From contig NC_079882.1 of the NCBI RefSeq assembly GCF_029227915.1, positions 8,308,001 to 8,372,000 on the forward strand: a stretch of 64,000 nt of DNA. The letters run 5' to 3'. The notes beneath the pieces were generated by a model that was not told the origin of the DNA, searched no databases, and was given only the letters and a program-made list of their open reading frames with translations. The translations under genes and the position numbers were made by a program. Positions 34,971 to 48,892 of this stretch are shown piece by piece (within the stretch, counting starts at the first letter, position 1; each line of letters starts with the position of its first letter). The DNA is from Hydractinia symbiolongicarpus (taxonomy: Eukaryota; Cnidaria; Hydrozoa; Anthoathecata; Hydractiniidae).

Positions 34971-36647
34971 TTTATATGAATTTTGAATTGTAAATTAAAG
35001 AAAATATATATATGAAAAAGTAACAAAAAAACAAGAAATAGTAAGTATTAGAGAGAATCCTAACGAAATTGTAGCTACAGCTATTCAGTACATAAATGTA
35101 CAAGTAGTAAAAGATAATGTGGCACTAGCATCTCTGCTAAAAATATTAGTAGTCAAAAGTTTCTTCAATTACATATTTCAATAAGATGAATTAAAAGATA
35201 GTATTTTTTTCTCAATTAATTTGTTTGGGTTCAAGTAAACTGATAAAGTAACACGAGTTAGGTCTTCTTTTTCATGAAATATGGCAAGCATGAAATAGTT
35301 CTTATTATTATGAATATTATGGTAGTAACACGATACTTTTATTCATGCTTATTATAATGGAAGGGGTTGGATTGCCCTACCAACCCGCTTTTTTTTTTCT
35401 TAACATATTTAAAAATTTTCAGAATTTTATTTTTGAAAACACCATGGCAACAGTGTTGCTAAATATGGTGCGAGAGAATTGTTCTTCTTCTTGTACTTTT
35501 CAAGCATTTTTTTATGCTATACCTGTTTCAACAACATAGCTTAAAAGCTGAGGTGGCTTCTTACTCTCCCCAGGATATTTGACACCCGAAAGCCCAGGAT
35601 AAATAGGGTTAATTTATTCCTGCATTGTCTACTAACATATCTTTCATTTTTATGAAATTAAATTTTTAATTTTCAGTGACCATACGTAGTAAGCAAACAA
35701 ATCAATTTTTTTTCAGCAGAAATGGAGTAAAAGAAGAGAAGTGTAATGTGTGAGTGAAAGCTTACAACGGTTTTAATGAGAATTAAACACTCCGTCAATA
35801 CTTAAGAAAGGATTTTTAGGTATTGAGTACCAGTTAATTATATGACAAACCAATAAAGTTAACTGTAGCAGCAACCAGTGAACAACTTGTGCTAACGTTC
35901 CGCGGGAACAGAGAATTTACAGACATTGTGTGTTATTATATGTTGACATAACAACTTAAGTTTTTTGACCGCAAATGTTTTTTCTCTTGGTTGTTTATGA
36001 ATTAATTTGTGGGCTAATAAAAACGATGACTCATCTTGGTTGCGAGAAATTTCATTCACATGAGTTTTTTCCCAGATGTACAGAGAGCGCAAATATGCCC
36101 TTTGCCGTTGCCCTATGTTGTGTGCTTTCACCCGACATGGTGCACGTCAAATTGACTAGTGCTGTGCTGCGTTACTAACTATTGGAAATACATTTTTTAT
36201 TGAGGTATAGGTTTAAAACAATGTTCGTCTAACAATGTAAACAATATTGGCCTGAAGTATTACCGTTATTTTATGAATAGAAACTTGCAGTACTTTTATA
36301 TAAAAAGAAATCTTTATACAACAGAGACTATAAAAACAATATTTTTAAATGGTTTGTACACATTTTGTAGCCTGCCGTTCATCAATTAATTATTCAATAA
36401 ATAACCAACTAATCTAAACAAACAAGATTATTTTTAATGTCAAATTTCCATTAACTTGACCATGCATGTTCGCTCATAATATAAATATTTTTCTTGGCAA
36501 ATGTTTTTGTCTATTATAAAATACCTCAGTAAAGGGAAAGTGTTTCAATCTACATCTTGAACTAAGGGTTTTCCCCGAAATAGTGATTTATAAAGTAATG
36601 GCCAAGTTCCGAAAAGTCAGTCTGCGATTGTTTGCTCCAACAAAGAG

Positions 36648-39600
36648 ATGCCGCGGTATTTTCACCTGGAAGATTCTCACCTGAAAGATTCTCACATAAG
36701 CAAAATCATTTGGGTTCCAATTATATGGCTTATTTACTCAATACCCTTTTGCATAAACCTAGCAAGTTTGGATGTGTGCAAAAGAAATCATGATGTGTTT
36801 ATTGGTTTGTCAGTGGCTTGGTTTGTAGTTGTGTTTGGTCCGCAGTTTTACTTAGTGTACTCATCTGTCAATAACCAGTAAGTAAATTTTTATTTTTTAA
36901 AGGACATGCGGTATACGTCTGAAGGTAGCTACATAATTAACACAAAATTTATTTTAATCTATACCAGGAGTGCTAAATATGTATTTACGTAAGGGGGCAA
37001 TATTAACAGAGCACCTTATTATTTTTAAAAAAGAGGAATTTGTTAAATTTTGCAATTTGTTTGATGTAAAATTACACGTTATCAAACGTATCAAAAGTAT
37101 TTCATGCAAAATATAAAGAATCCAATATCTGTTTTTTTTAACATAAATAGCAATATTTTGTTTTAAAGAAATTTTGATAGATGACAAATTGTGGAATAAT
37201 ACAACTTATTCTTTCGCATTTAGCGATGCCAAGCCATACTCGCTAACTTGGATAAACATTCCGACGTTATTGTACATCCTGTTTATGATTGGTCCATATT
37301 GTTTTGGTTTGTATCAAATGACAAAACATGTTGACATGGTAACGGTAAGCTATGATTGATTACCTCAATGAATATTCATTGTCAACTTTTTGATTTCTTA
37401 ACATTTTGTTTGGTGGTGCTTGTGGGATCTATTGCGAATCTAACATGACATGTGAAGATAGAAAATTCAAATATAAAGAAAGTGTAGTGGTAGGGGTAGG
37501 GCATTCAACTGGTAATTATAAGGTTTCAGGTTTAATTCACACAGCGAACCAGCTTGTGTTGCGGGCAGGCAACTTAGAGCAATGCTATAGGTATCTCTTG
37601 CTGTAATGTACCATACAGTAGACTCTCTGTAATTCGTCTTCCCCTAATTCGAACCTCTCCTTAATTCGAACAAATCTTCTGGTCCCGTCAAAATCCCTTA
37701 ACAAACTCTCATGATTCACTTCCCGTAATTCGAACCTCCATAATTCGAATACCTCTATATTTCGAACCATATTTCCGGTCTCTTTAGATCATTTCAACCC
37801 GTAAATCGAACTTTTAAAGATTGAATTGCGTAAAATAGCCATTTTATCTCCCTCTACTAATCTTTCATCAAGTGTAAACAGGGTTTTACATGTTCGATTT
37901 CAAAATCGAAGGTCTAGGATTCTTTTCAAACTACAAAGGATATATTTTTGTTATTAATCAACAAGATGGCGACTCTTCCAGCAAAACGTCGCCACATGAA
38001 AATCTATGAAAACAAAATACGAGGCACTCCAACAACTTGAGAAAGGAGTTTCATCAAAAAAAAGTAGCTGCACAATTTGGAATTCCTAAAAATACTCTTT
38101 CCACATGGAAATAGAATAAAGTAAAAATCATGGAATCATTTCAATTGGTTTGCAAGGAAATAAGAGAAGAAGACCAGAAACATTCGCTGAATTCTGATCT
38201 TAATTTTGGTGAGCAGATCGGAATTGGTATCACACCTGACAACTACATCGATTTTGACCAAGACGTGAGCACCAACGAAGGCATTTTAACAGAACAAGAA
38301 ATTTTACCTCAAGTTATTAGTCAAGATGATGATGACCAAGAGAATGAAATGTTCGATGAGGAGCAACTCGTTAAAGGCACTACGAACCGGTTAAAATGCT
38401 CACATTCCGTATATCCCGCGCACATATTAAAAATCCGGCTAACGCGTTTTGCGCAATGAACAGACCAGTGCACTTTGCTCGCTGGCTCAATATTTTTTTA
38501 TTTTTTTTTTGAAAAGTATATTACAAAAAAATATTTCAGAAGACTCATTCTGGATAAAAACATGACCAAGGCTGGAGACGATAAAAATTCTAGATATATC
38601 TATATGTTCGAGTATGTAAATTACATACATGCCGGAAAAATAGCCATTTCTGTTTTACTCCTCTATCAGCTCGACTTTCATGTAAATCACTAAAGTCGAA
38701 AACCAACAGCCGTTCCGTATCCCCTTTAAGCTTGGAATAATTGAAGTTCGGAAAGCTATTGAAATTTTAGAAAAGTTTAGTTTGTTTTCCCGATTTGGCG
38801 AGCAAATGATGAGACCGTTGAATATGCTTGATCGTTTTGTCGATAAGGAGAAGCAACACTGTAAAAAGTAAACCGGTATTCATGACTTTTTTGCAAAATA
38901 AGAAATACATATAGGAGATATAATTCTCAAGATATATAGGTGGATGTATCTATGAAATCTCTTTACTACCACCAACCCTGATTTTTGGACAAAATTTCAC
39001 AAACATTTATGAACTTCCCCTAATTCGAACTCTCCCTAATTCGAACTTTTCTTTCGGTCCCCTGCGAGTTCGAATTACAGAGAGTCTACTGTACTTATAG
39101 GCAGAGGGGATGAAAATTTAGCTAGTATAGAATCAACAAGGATGTTAAACTTTCCGTTAATTACATTATATACTATAGCTAGATTCTTTTATAGGTTAAA
39201 GAGGTACCAAAAAAGGATTTTTTTATTCTACAAACAGTGATGCCAGTGCTGGTGATAACTAATCTAATCTATCCTCTACCAATTCGTGTAAACAAAGCAG
39301 CTGGTACAGCCAGTGCCATGGTTGGCTTCTTGAATGCTTTCGATATTTCAGACGTGATGGTAGATTACAAATACATTCAGCACTACAGTACTGCAACTGA
39401 AGTTTGGTTCTTTATCTCTATTATTATATCAGTTATACTGCTTGCTTTTCCAATTGGTTTGGATGAAGAAGACAAAGATGATCCCGATGTTGGTAGAGTT
39501 TTAAAATCTTTTTTATCCTTGGTGTTCACAGATCTCTCATTTTTAGTTTTAAGGTGCATGGTAATGTACGAGGAGGATTCATTATCAATGGGTTTGAGTT

Positions 39601-39683
39601 TTGCGTACAAAAATGCAATTTCAGCATTTATTAGCATTTATTTGATACTCAAGTACTTTTGTCAGAGGTGCGATGATTGTTAA
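36648..39683 (+). CDS. Multi-pass membrane protein, TMEM121/CECR6-like, paralogue B
   Basis: Exons 36648-36877, 37224-37344 and 39195-39683 give about 279 residues with the same phases as its paralogues. It is the most divergent intact copy: a longer polar N-terminus (HLEDSHLKDSH), KPYSLTWINIP in exon 2, then VMPVLVITNLIYPLP, FDISDVMVDYKYIQHY, FTDLSFLVLR and AYKN in exon 3. The exon 2 donor is placed at GTAAGC to keep phase 0. The decayed copies at 25.6-26.3 kb and 63.5 kb resemble this one most. Intron 2 contains a complete Tigger-like insertion. Family assignment is tentative; gene structure is well supported by comparison among copies. Confidence 0.75.
37616..39091 (+). mobile_element. Tigger/pogo-like DNA transposon, internally deleted, in intron 2 of paralogue B
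   Basis: Both ends carry CAGTAGACTCTCTGTAATTC as inverted repeats, bordered by TA on each side (37614-37615 and 39092-39093), the Tc1/mariner-type target. The ends also carry repeated TAATTCGAAC motifs. Inside, 37966-38114 encodes an N-terminal CENP-B/pogo helix-turn-helix remnant (LPAKRRH, then AAQFGIPKNTLSTW) with frameshifts. 38130-38400 and about 38745-38870 encode acidic and C-terminal tail remnants. The DDE catalytic region is missing, so the copy is dead. Confidence 0.88.
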
Positions 39684-41660
39684 AACAAAGAAGGTGGTTT
39701 CATATCGTAAGCAACAACACATACGAAGAGAAGGCTTGTTTTATGAGCATAAATTAATTAACGCCTAAGGAGTCATCTACGCAGGTTAAAGGGAGATGGA
39801 GCCATACAAGCTAAAAGGAGAAAAAGCGTACGCATTTTTACATTTTTTAGTATTTTGGCACACAAATCTGTAAACGAATGTTTGTGAGAAACGCGTAATA
39901 GAATGTTAAATCAGGGTTTTAACAATAAAAATATTTTCGCACTCTTTTTTCTTATTTTCGTTACAACTACTTTTGTTTTTGTAACAACTATTTGTTTTTG
40001 TTTTTATTTATTTGTTTTGTTTAATAATTTATTACAAACCTATATTTTTTTCCTGCATATTCCTAATTTTATTTTTCATAATTCTTTGCCTAACTAACTG
40101 ATTCACCTTCCAACGTATTTGCGCTAAAGGCAATGAAACATTTAGGCTTAACGCCTTCCCATGTTTTGCAATGCAGAACTTACTAGACGAAAGCAGACAG
40201 TTTTTTAGGCCCCGCCTAATTACGACCAAAAAGGCTTCAGAGAACCTTTCTATATCGAGCGAATACGTTTTTTTAAGTTTTATTGAGATGACTTGTAAAA
40301 AGTGAAGATTGCCAAATTCAAACTTAAAAAGGGCTTCTTTTTCACTCATATTTTTCACTCGAGTATCATTTTAGGCATCGTTTAACTTTCTTTCTTATTA
40401 TAAATTTATCAACTTTATTCCAAACTTCCACTAGTAATATTATAATTTTAAGACGATTTTAATTTTTAATTTTATGTTTGTTCTAGTAAAAATTAAACGC
40501 CTCGGGGCTTGTGATAAGCCCTTAGTCGATTTTAAGTTTTAGTCGGTAAATTTGAACACAGTACATCAGCTATATATTTGTATCTTATTGTAATTTGTTT
40601 TTATTATGTTTTAAGTTATGTTTACGTTATGTTAAACAGTGCAACATAATGTAATAATCATAAAACTTTAGTAAAAAAATACTTTAGAGGAACCCAGTCA
40701 ATTTTCTATACGAAGCTCCCCTGTCTATAGCGCGTGCTTTTTTCGTTGCCTATATTAGCTATTAACTGAATGGTTCAACTCAAGTATTTACAAAAAATTG
40801 TCGACCAACTGACTTACCTTAGTAAATTCGAACTTCCATGCTGCTATAACTACATAAAAAGAATGCCTACTACTAAGAATACTAGCGTCAAACAAATTCC
40901 GGTCCTCTCTTTTTTACCCGTCTGCCATATCTCTCGCGCATCGCTATTTCGTATATAATTTCTTGTCTGTTATCAAAAGGGTAATAAAATAACTCTGCAG
41001 AGGGACGTACAATAAAGCTGCAGCGAAGTTATTTTAACCCAAAAAGATGACTGGATAGGAAGAGGAAAAAACTAAGCATAATGACCAAACATAAGTATAA
41101 TTAAATTATTCTTAGCACACGTGTATAATCTACGTGTTCGTTGCGATGATGACAGATTAGTTCAAGCATGTACACCTCCATGTTATAAGCTTTCTTTCAC
41201 TTATTGTTACAGGTATCATTAGTTCGACATAGGAGTATCTAGTATCAACGAAATATATCAAATATGAATCACTTAAAGGATGCTATTAGGTGAACCTAAT
41301 AATAATTTTTGAACCATTAGGTGAATTTTTTTTTTGTTGATAAAAAATACATCGCTTGGTGTCTTTCTTTTCGCCGTCACGATTAAAGACCGAGTAGCAC
41401 CAAGGTTGAGTTTGATTTCCCAATGCTTTCATCTTCTAACTATTTTCACGTTCTAAGAAATTGCAGGAAATCCTATTTATTTTGAAAATCGATTTTTGAT
41501 ATTTACTAGTTATTTATAGAAGAATCCAAAGAACGCGATTCCAAAAAGAATGCTAAATTAATACAAAAAAAAATTAAGCGAAAACTAACTGACGAAATTA
41601 CAGACAGTTATCTTTTATCATTATTTATTTTGATCCTTCAAAATAAATAATAATAAAAGC

Positions 41661-42268
41661 TATGGAAATTCATGACAAAAACGTAGCAAACAAGTCAGAA
41701 AATGATGTAACTGCAAAAAGTTACCATAGTTTACCCATTTGCGGAAGCCTTTCACAGAAAAGAAAGTTAGCTGCTCGTGAAAAATTCAAGCGGTCATTGG
41801 TTTAAACATAGGTAATGCTAATTACATAATGTGAATGTGCTGAGTTGGGTCGAGGGTTTGGATCAATTTGTTGCCAGTTGTCATCGATAAGATGCAGCTG
41901 GATAAGAACATGTTGATCAAAAAAGAAAACAGAATGAATGCGAATCGAAGGCAGCACCATCTAAAACACAAACAAGAAATAGCCGATTTTTATCAAAACC
42001 GAATAGAAATCCATACATTGGAAGAGTTGGCGTTTTCGCCATGCAAAGACATTATAAGGTGAAAGTTAATGTGTTTCAAAAGAAAGAGAAAGTAAGAGTG
42101 AAGAACGTAATTGTGGATGGTACAGTTGAAATGACGATTGAAGAAAATGTCAATTTTACCAAAATGAATGAAAAAGATCTTGAAATCACAGGCGTGGTTT
42201 CAATAACAGGACCAAATTACAGATTTACTTTCAAGTTGGACCAGAATATGACAGACAAAATGGAATGA
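41661..42268 (+). pseudogene. Possible decayed or spliced coding segment, unrecognised
   Basis: Three open pieces in the same orientation look protein-like in composition. They are an ATG-started 48-codon piece ending KRKLAAREKFKRSLV, a lysine/histidine-rich piece at 41868-42062 ending LEELAFSPCKDIIR, and an overlapping piece in another frame ending at 42268 (VIVDGTVEMTIEENVNF, then GPNYRFTFKLD). No splice sites join the last two cleanly, so a frameshift is likely. I do not recognise the family. Confidence 0.3.
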
Positions 42269-44599
42269 AAAAATATTAAACGATAAAGTAATTAACCATG
42301 GCCTTTTTGATCCTGTACTAACAATTTTTCATGATAGAAGGGTACGAAGATACAGAGAAAATATAACGCGAAAAAACAAGAAGCGGCTTGAAGATTTCCG
42401 CCATTACAGATTTTTTTCTCATTAGAGATTTTAAAATTTGAAGTGGACCCTGAATACGGAGAATTATGGGGTACGCAAATAATTGAATATTCTCAATTAT
42501 TATTGTACTCAATAAATAAAAAATAAAAAATTTACTTAGCTATATGAATTATTCTAAAATAACAGTTAAAATTTTAAGTGGATTTTTTAAAAACTGATCG
42601 GGAAAATTCTGAAAATTTCAAAATACAAATCTTGTATGTATAAACTTGCCGATTCGAATATTATAACTTTGGACGAGCTCAATTTAAATGGTGAAGTAGT
42701 TCATTGTTATTTAATTCAGCAATAAATACAAATTAGCATTTGAATATTTCAGTATTTAGTGTATTTAGCTCGTATTTTTATATTTCAGATTTAATTTTTC
42801 GGATTTGATAAATCAATGGTCCTTTTCGTAAGATTTTTAAAAATCAAGTATTTTCTAAAAAACCTTAGAAAAATATTTCGTGATACTTTGGGTAAGTTCA
42901 AGAAAGATTTTCAAGCAAATTAGGCACTTAAAGGGAGCTGATAATAAGCCAGTAACAGAATAGTTAGCCGTTTTTATAGCACGGTAGCTTAGTTGTTATA
43001 ACTCTGACATTTTGTGCAGGAAAACAATACCCCTTGGCGCAACTTCTCTTACATGGCTTGGGTTAACACAAGTCATGCAAAAGAAATTGGTGAGAAGGCA
43101 CATTGTGTGGGCTGTTGGATGTTGCTGGGAGTTGTCTGCGTGCTTAGCTCAAAATGAGCATTAAATATCCTAGGACTCACCATCTAAGCCATGGCTCCTG
43201 GAATTAATAGACAAGGTATATCCCTCAATATTTGTGAGGCTAGACATACAAAATATACAAATCATCTATTTATCTATGTAAAATAATTGTATATACAGTA
43301 AAATTAGCCGCTCATACAACTACTTATACAATAAATATTTTTTTTTACTTAAATTTCCACACTCTTCTTCCCATAGCCATGTATATTTATACAGATCCAC
43401 ATAAAGTTGTGCTTCAATTAAAACCAAAAAAAGGAACAAGAAACGATTGTTGAAAATAGTTATTAAATTTACTGTAGTCAGCAGAATGTCGTATTATTAA
43501 ACAATAACACTATTCTGATTGCAAGAAAAAACATTAAAAAGACGTAGTTCAGTGCAAGCAACAATAAACTTTTGTCACGTTTCGACAATTTTTCTTCAAT
43601 AAAAAAATCCTGTACACGAATATATTTTTTTTATCTGATTTTATCTGACAGAAGTTGGGTGTTTAGCCATGGAAATATTATGCAAAGCAGGACAAAGTTT
43701 TCTTGTTGCTGGCTCTTTAAGAAAAAAAGACGCTCTAATCATAGCACTATTTTATGTAGATAGCTAGCTCGATAGCTAAGTAACTTCACGACTATAGAAA
43801 GGGGTAGCTATGTCAGCGCCAATCAAAAGGAGGCCCAAGTCAGCACCAAAAATTGAGATAGCTAGCTAGCCAGCTCACTTCTCTCACTTGTAACTAAAAT
43901 AATTTTTACCTGATAAAATACACCAATTTAAAGAATAGTGTTTAGCTCCCCAGCTGAATCCATAAAGCTACCACGCAACGACCAACCAAACCAGCAAAAG
44001 GCGAACAACGAAATGTTAGCACTTTCAGTCATAGCTGTACACAGAATGTTCTGGCCACACGAAGAGTACACAAACTCTGTTCGGATTGGTCGTTAAGTTG
44101 GCAAAGATTAAAATGAAGCATCTTCATTGGCTTTCGAGAAAATAAAAACTTAGGAGCGTCCAGGCTCTGGGCTGTCTCTATCTATCTCTCTATCTGAAAT
44201 CATCTGCCAAACTTGCCATTCAACATCGAGATTGTCACTGGGTCACAGTCCGAATAAAAACAACATTGTTGAGATACACGATTCTTTACACAATGACATC
44301 AGTAACGTTTTCTGATTTGTTCGCTCGTGAAAACTCACTCATCAACACTTCAATTATGTTTACAACCTTGTCAGTAGCAGCAGAATGGTGTAGATTGTAG
44401 ATTGTTCGCTCTCGCTTTTATTGTTGACTTATCTTTCGGTTGTAATCCTGCCAAAAGAGCGTATGATCCAGAAAAGATGAGAAAGCACTTGGTGTAACCT
44501 GCTTGCAAAACAATTTATCCTCAGAATTCCAGCAAATCTCACAAAAAAGCCCATAAAGCGATGCAAGTAGATCAAGTTCTCACGAGAGTTATTTTGTGT

Positions 44600-44700
44600 T
44601 TGTCTGCAAACGTAATTTCTGCAATGTCAAAAGAAATATATTTTATTGTAGAATGTGGTGTCTGTGGTGAGTGGTTCCACAAAGGATGCCTCCGCATTAT
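44600..44700 (+). pseudogene. Degenerate PHD-finger-like fragment
   Basis: Translation gives IVECGVCGEWFHKGCLRI, with the Cys-x2-Cys and WFH-x2-C spacing of a PHD finger, followed by an in-frame stop. PHD fingers read histone H3 tails and also occur in animal transposon proteins. Surrounding frames are interrupted, so this is at best a remnant. Confidence 0.35.
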
Positions 44701-46518
44701 TACTTAGTACTTCTTGAAATACTTTTGTAAAAGTCAAAAAAATATTATCATGAATTGCACACATTATAACGAAATGCTCAAAACAGAGAAGTTTTGCTCA
44801 ACCTGAAAACAAGCTTTGTGTTGATTTAAAACATTTGCATGCTGGATATTTTAAATTCACTATAACAGTAAGCTTTCGAATTAGTCCATCCCGTTGTTGA
44901 CAGAATAATTAAGGAAAAAAGTCTGTGTCTTGGTATCTTGATATCGAAAAATTATGTCAGTACGCTTGTTTTTTTAAAAAAAAATACGGAAGAAAACAGA
45001 ATTCCAACAAAATGCATAAGTATACACTTATCCTGTGTCAATAGTAATTAAATCTCGCTATTAAAAAGATGCAACTACAATATATCCACAGTTGTGACAC
45101 ACTCAATTCTGTTGTTGAAAACCAAAGTTGTGTATGCTACTTTGCCTAGTCAGTTGCTAAAAGAACATTTTTACACAATGAAATCTTAAGACGTCTAGAT
45201 GTAGCCATTAAGTTTGCGCACATTTACAGCAACTATATGGGGCCACCAGCGATATTGTGATTATTATTAAAATTATTTTATGAGGAAACGATCTGAAAGA
45301 TGTGATTGTTCACGGTACACACGCTTTTTATAAGAATTTTAAAATTTAAACCGAGCTGTCCATTATTTTTTTTCTTAATTGTTTTTTCATTTATCTCTAT
45401 TTTTCTTAACAATAGGCTTAAACACAATAGGTCAAAATAGAAACAAAGAATGACCAGCCTGGTTAAAATTTTGATATTCTTATACATCAAAACAGCTAAT
45501 AGATTTTAAACTAAATATACACGGCGACTTAATTTACTCCTGACGTTGGTTGGTATGAAGATAGAAAGCTGGAAAACGTAAGACGTTTAATGCGCACCCG
45601 GTCACTGACCTGAACGTTGTGTTTAGTATTTTGAAGAAAAAATTAATATTTTTTGCGTTCGTGAAGTGTTGATCCACATGCGAAACAATTGTCCATTGTC
45701 AGACACTGCAAACATAAATCTATGTAGTATGTATAAATTTTAACGTTATTACGGAGTGGCCGACGTCTTAAGTTTTTTTTGTGTAATTATGTTACTTTAA
45801 CAATGACTAGGCCAAGTGCCTAAAAATAGAATACTTAACAAAATAATTAATAGTGTATTGTTCTGAAAATTATTGAATAATTATTACAAGAAGCAAAAAA
45901 ATAGCTTAGTTTAGCTACGAATAATATCAAAACGTTTTGATTTGATTTGGCAATAGCTTAGCAAAGATCAAAGAATACCGACTTCCGATAGTAATTTGTA
46001 CAAAACTATATTTCTTTAGACAGGCAGACGTTACGGGTATCATAATATAGATATAAGCATTATCTTAAAATGCAAGAGCAGGATACAACGCGTGTTGTGT
46101 GTATTAATCAGGTGCAATTATTATTTCCAGCTGTAAGATGGAGATATACGACACTCCTTCGTTCATGTATTCTGTAAAATATGAACACCTTAAAAAATTA
46201 TGGCAGTGAGACCTATCCGATAGATGCTATATCACTTGCAAAGCGTGGTGATATCTATCCGATACGTATTTCATGCCGATGTGGTACGTTTGACGGAGTC
46301 TAAGGTGCGTGAAATTTTTAACATTCATCGTTACAGAAATTTCAGACAGATTATATATAACGGTAATTTCCCGAATTTCTAGAAAATTCATATACATCAA
46401 TAGAAATGGTAAATAAAAAATAATTAAAAGTTTTTTTAATATCATCCTGCCATAGCTTCTCAAGAGAAGAGAATTAATAAAAATCAGTTGTGGAATATTA
46501 AAACCTAATGAAGAAGAT

Positions 46519-48072
46519 ATGGCTTTAGAAGGAACCCGTATATTTTTAGTTCCCATTTTGTGGCTTGCTTTTTCAATTGTTTTATGCGTACAACTTTTAA
46601 AGCAAGAAGATTATGATGACAATTGGATATTTATTTTGTCGGCTGTTTTGTGGTTCCTGGTTACATTTGCGGTACAGACATTTATCGCCTGGCATTCTTG
46701 TAATTAGTGAGTTGTTGTCGTTGTAGTGTGCTACAATATTTTTTGATCAGTGTGACAGTGTTCTTCTTTTTTAGCGAATCAAAGCCGTACAAATTAACAT
46801 GGATAAATGTCCCAGGTTTATGCTTCATCATCTGTATGATTGGTCCATACTGTTTTGCTTTGAATAAAATGACAAATGACATCAAAAAGGTAAATATTTC
46901 AAATTTATTTCAATATGAAGTGTTACCTTTGCTTTCTTTTTTTAAATAAACCACTAGTTTGACCTTCTCCACGGTTTCGCCCAGTGCTTAGAGCTGCACA
47001 TTTTTTCAAATATTTCCTTGTCTCCTATAAAAAATAATAACTTTAGTTTAAAAATTTTACTTGGCCATGTTTAAATTTATACTATCTGTCAATATATGAA
47101 AGTTTAGGTGACTTCAAATAGGGATTTCATATATGGGTTGTTTTGCACGTGTATAAGTGCGATACATGTTTTTTTTTATTAGAAACTTGTTTGTAACAAC
47201 ATTTAGGTTGATAATTAAGTAAGCAGGCTTGCACGGGACTCAAGCTTAATTCTTCCTTTTTTAAAAATAAATTAATTAACGTGGTTTTCAAATTAATTAG
47301 GCGTTAATTAAGTGGGCGTAAATTCTTACTGGTGTTAATTTAGACTGCAATAAATAAGTTACAAGTTAATAAATAAACATTAATTTCTACGACTTACAAA
47401 AAAAATATTGAAAACGGTCGCGGGTAACCATAACCTGCCTTATCTTCTGCTGGTATATATATTCTCTTTTCCTACCTGTTCTCAGGACTGAAAAAGTAAA
47501 CGAGATTGGCTAGATCAGGATTCTTTTAACTTTATTAAGCATATAGTAAACATATTTAGAATGAAGATGTTCCTGATTGGGATTTCGCTATTCTGCAAAC
47601 AGTTATGCCAGTTCTGGTAATGACCAATCTAATATATCCTCTACCAGTACGTGAAAAAAAAAACAAAGCTGCTGGTACAGCCAGTGTTATGATTGGTTTC
47701 TTGAATGCGTTTGATATCTCAGACGTCATTACAGATTACAAATATATTCAACACTACAATACTGCAACTGAAGTTTGGTTTTTTGTCTCTATTGTAATAT
47801 CAATCATATTACTCGCCTTTCCAATTGGTTTGGATGAAGAGGACGAAGATGATCCCAGAGATGGCAGAATTTTAAAATCTATAGTTTCTTTGATCTTTAC
47901 GGATGTTTCATTTTGTGTTTTGAGAAGCATCGTAATGCATAAAGAAAATTCGTTAGCAATGGGTTTAGTTTTTGCATACAAAAATGCAATTTCAGCATGT
48001 ATAAGTATTTATTTAATATCTAAGGAGTGCTGTTGCTCAAGTGAGTCATCAAAAAGTGATTCTAGCTGCTAA
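46519..48072 (+). CDS. Multi-pass membrane protein, TMEM121/CECR6-like, paralogue C
   Basis: Exons 46519-46706, 46775-46889 and 47560-48072 give about 271 residues with phases identical to paralogues A and B. Intron 1 is 68 nt. Exon 1 holds two membrane segments, exon 2 one, and exon 3 three or four. Recognisable blocks are KPYKLTWINVP, TNLIYPLPVREKKNKAAG, FDISDVITDYKYIQHY, the acidic loop LDEEDEDDPRDGR, FTDVSFCVLR and a cysteine/serine tail (CCCSSESSKSD). It is closest to paralogue A in coding sequence, introns and both flanks. All three copies preserve an acidic loop and a charged KN-bearing last helix. Membrane topology and function are inferred only. Confidence 0.75.
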
Positions 48073-48892
48073 TTAAGGATATGAAGAAAATTGTCAATCT
48101 TTCTACTACTGTATGAGATTTATTTTACATCATGAGCCTGTCACAAGCTCTGCATCAAGTCCTTTCACGCAATTTGGTCAAAATCGATACAAAGCCAACT
48201 TTGTATTGCTGGTATTAACTCCTCACATTCTACTTTGCATTTATTTTAGCGTAAATTTGATGCATTAAATCCAATTCAGTTAGAAAAAGAAAACACCCAC
48301 CTAAAGTTTTAATGAGGTTTTTATTTTTCGTAGAAAAATGCAATGCGATGTATTCGACAACGATCTTTGTATTTCTTTAAAAATAAATTTCCCAAGGAAT
48401 TCTTTGTATCTATATTCTTTTATTCTGAGAAATATTTTTAGTTTTCCAGGAATTCTTGTGTATATTTATTTACAACCACTTGCGAAACGTAGTAATGGAA
48501 AAAGTGAGGCTAGAGCACAAGTTTCTCGATAAACATGTTTTTTAAGTCGGTATCCCGTGGATATATCGTATATTTCGTGTTTCCATAGCACAACCTTTTT
48601 CTCACGCACAAACAGGCAGACGGAATACTGCTATTATTTAAAGAGACTAGCCTGAAGAGCCAACGTCGAACGACGGTTTAGGCCACAAGTAAATGTGTGA
48701 CCCGGTGGTGAACAATCTGTGGAGCGCTTAATAAAAGCCGTAGTGCTTTAGTACATGTATATAATATGTCGAAAATCAAGTGAAGCGCATACACCATTAT
48801 AGTTTTGCGACTGTAACATATTTTTCAAAAATAACATTCCCGCAACGAAGTTATATATATAGTGTTTTAGGTCTAATTTATTTTTCAAAATA
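48073..48892. other. 3' flank of paralogue C
   Basis: Alignable with the 3' flank of paralogue A to about 48530 (for example TTTTACATCATGA and GGTCAAAATCGATACAAA). A Helitron-family fragment lies near 48600-48645. No gene is seen. Confidence 0.6.

Larger units (their letters stand above)
29849..36647. other. Intergenic stretch between paralogues A and B
   Basis: Homology with the 3' flank of paralogue C continues to about 30860. Beyond that it holds Helitron ends (30160-30275), a TATT/ACTT simple repeat near 30465-30500, a small ORF at 31605-31847, a TA run near 32246-32268, two large hairpins (33001-33136 and 33193-33364) and a paralogue exon fragment (34843-34970). No other gene is recognised. 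Confidence 0.5.
39684..46518. other. Intergenic stretch between paralogues B and C
   Basis: Contains a frame-shifted, possibly coding segment at 41661-42268 and a degenerate PHD-like fragment near 44650. A Helitron 5' end on the minus strand lies at about 46020-46052 (GGCAGACG, then GGGTATCATAATATAGA). Homology to the 5' flank of paralogue A begins at about 46300. No other genes are recognised. Confidence 0.5.
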
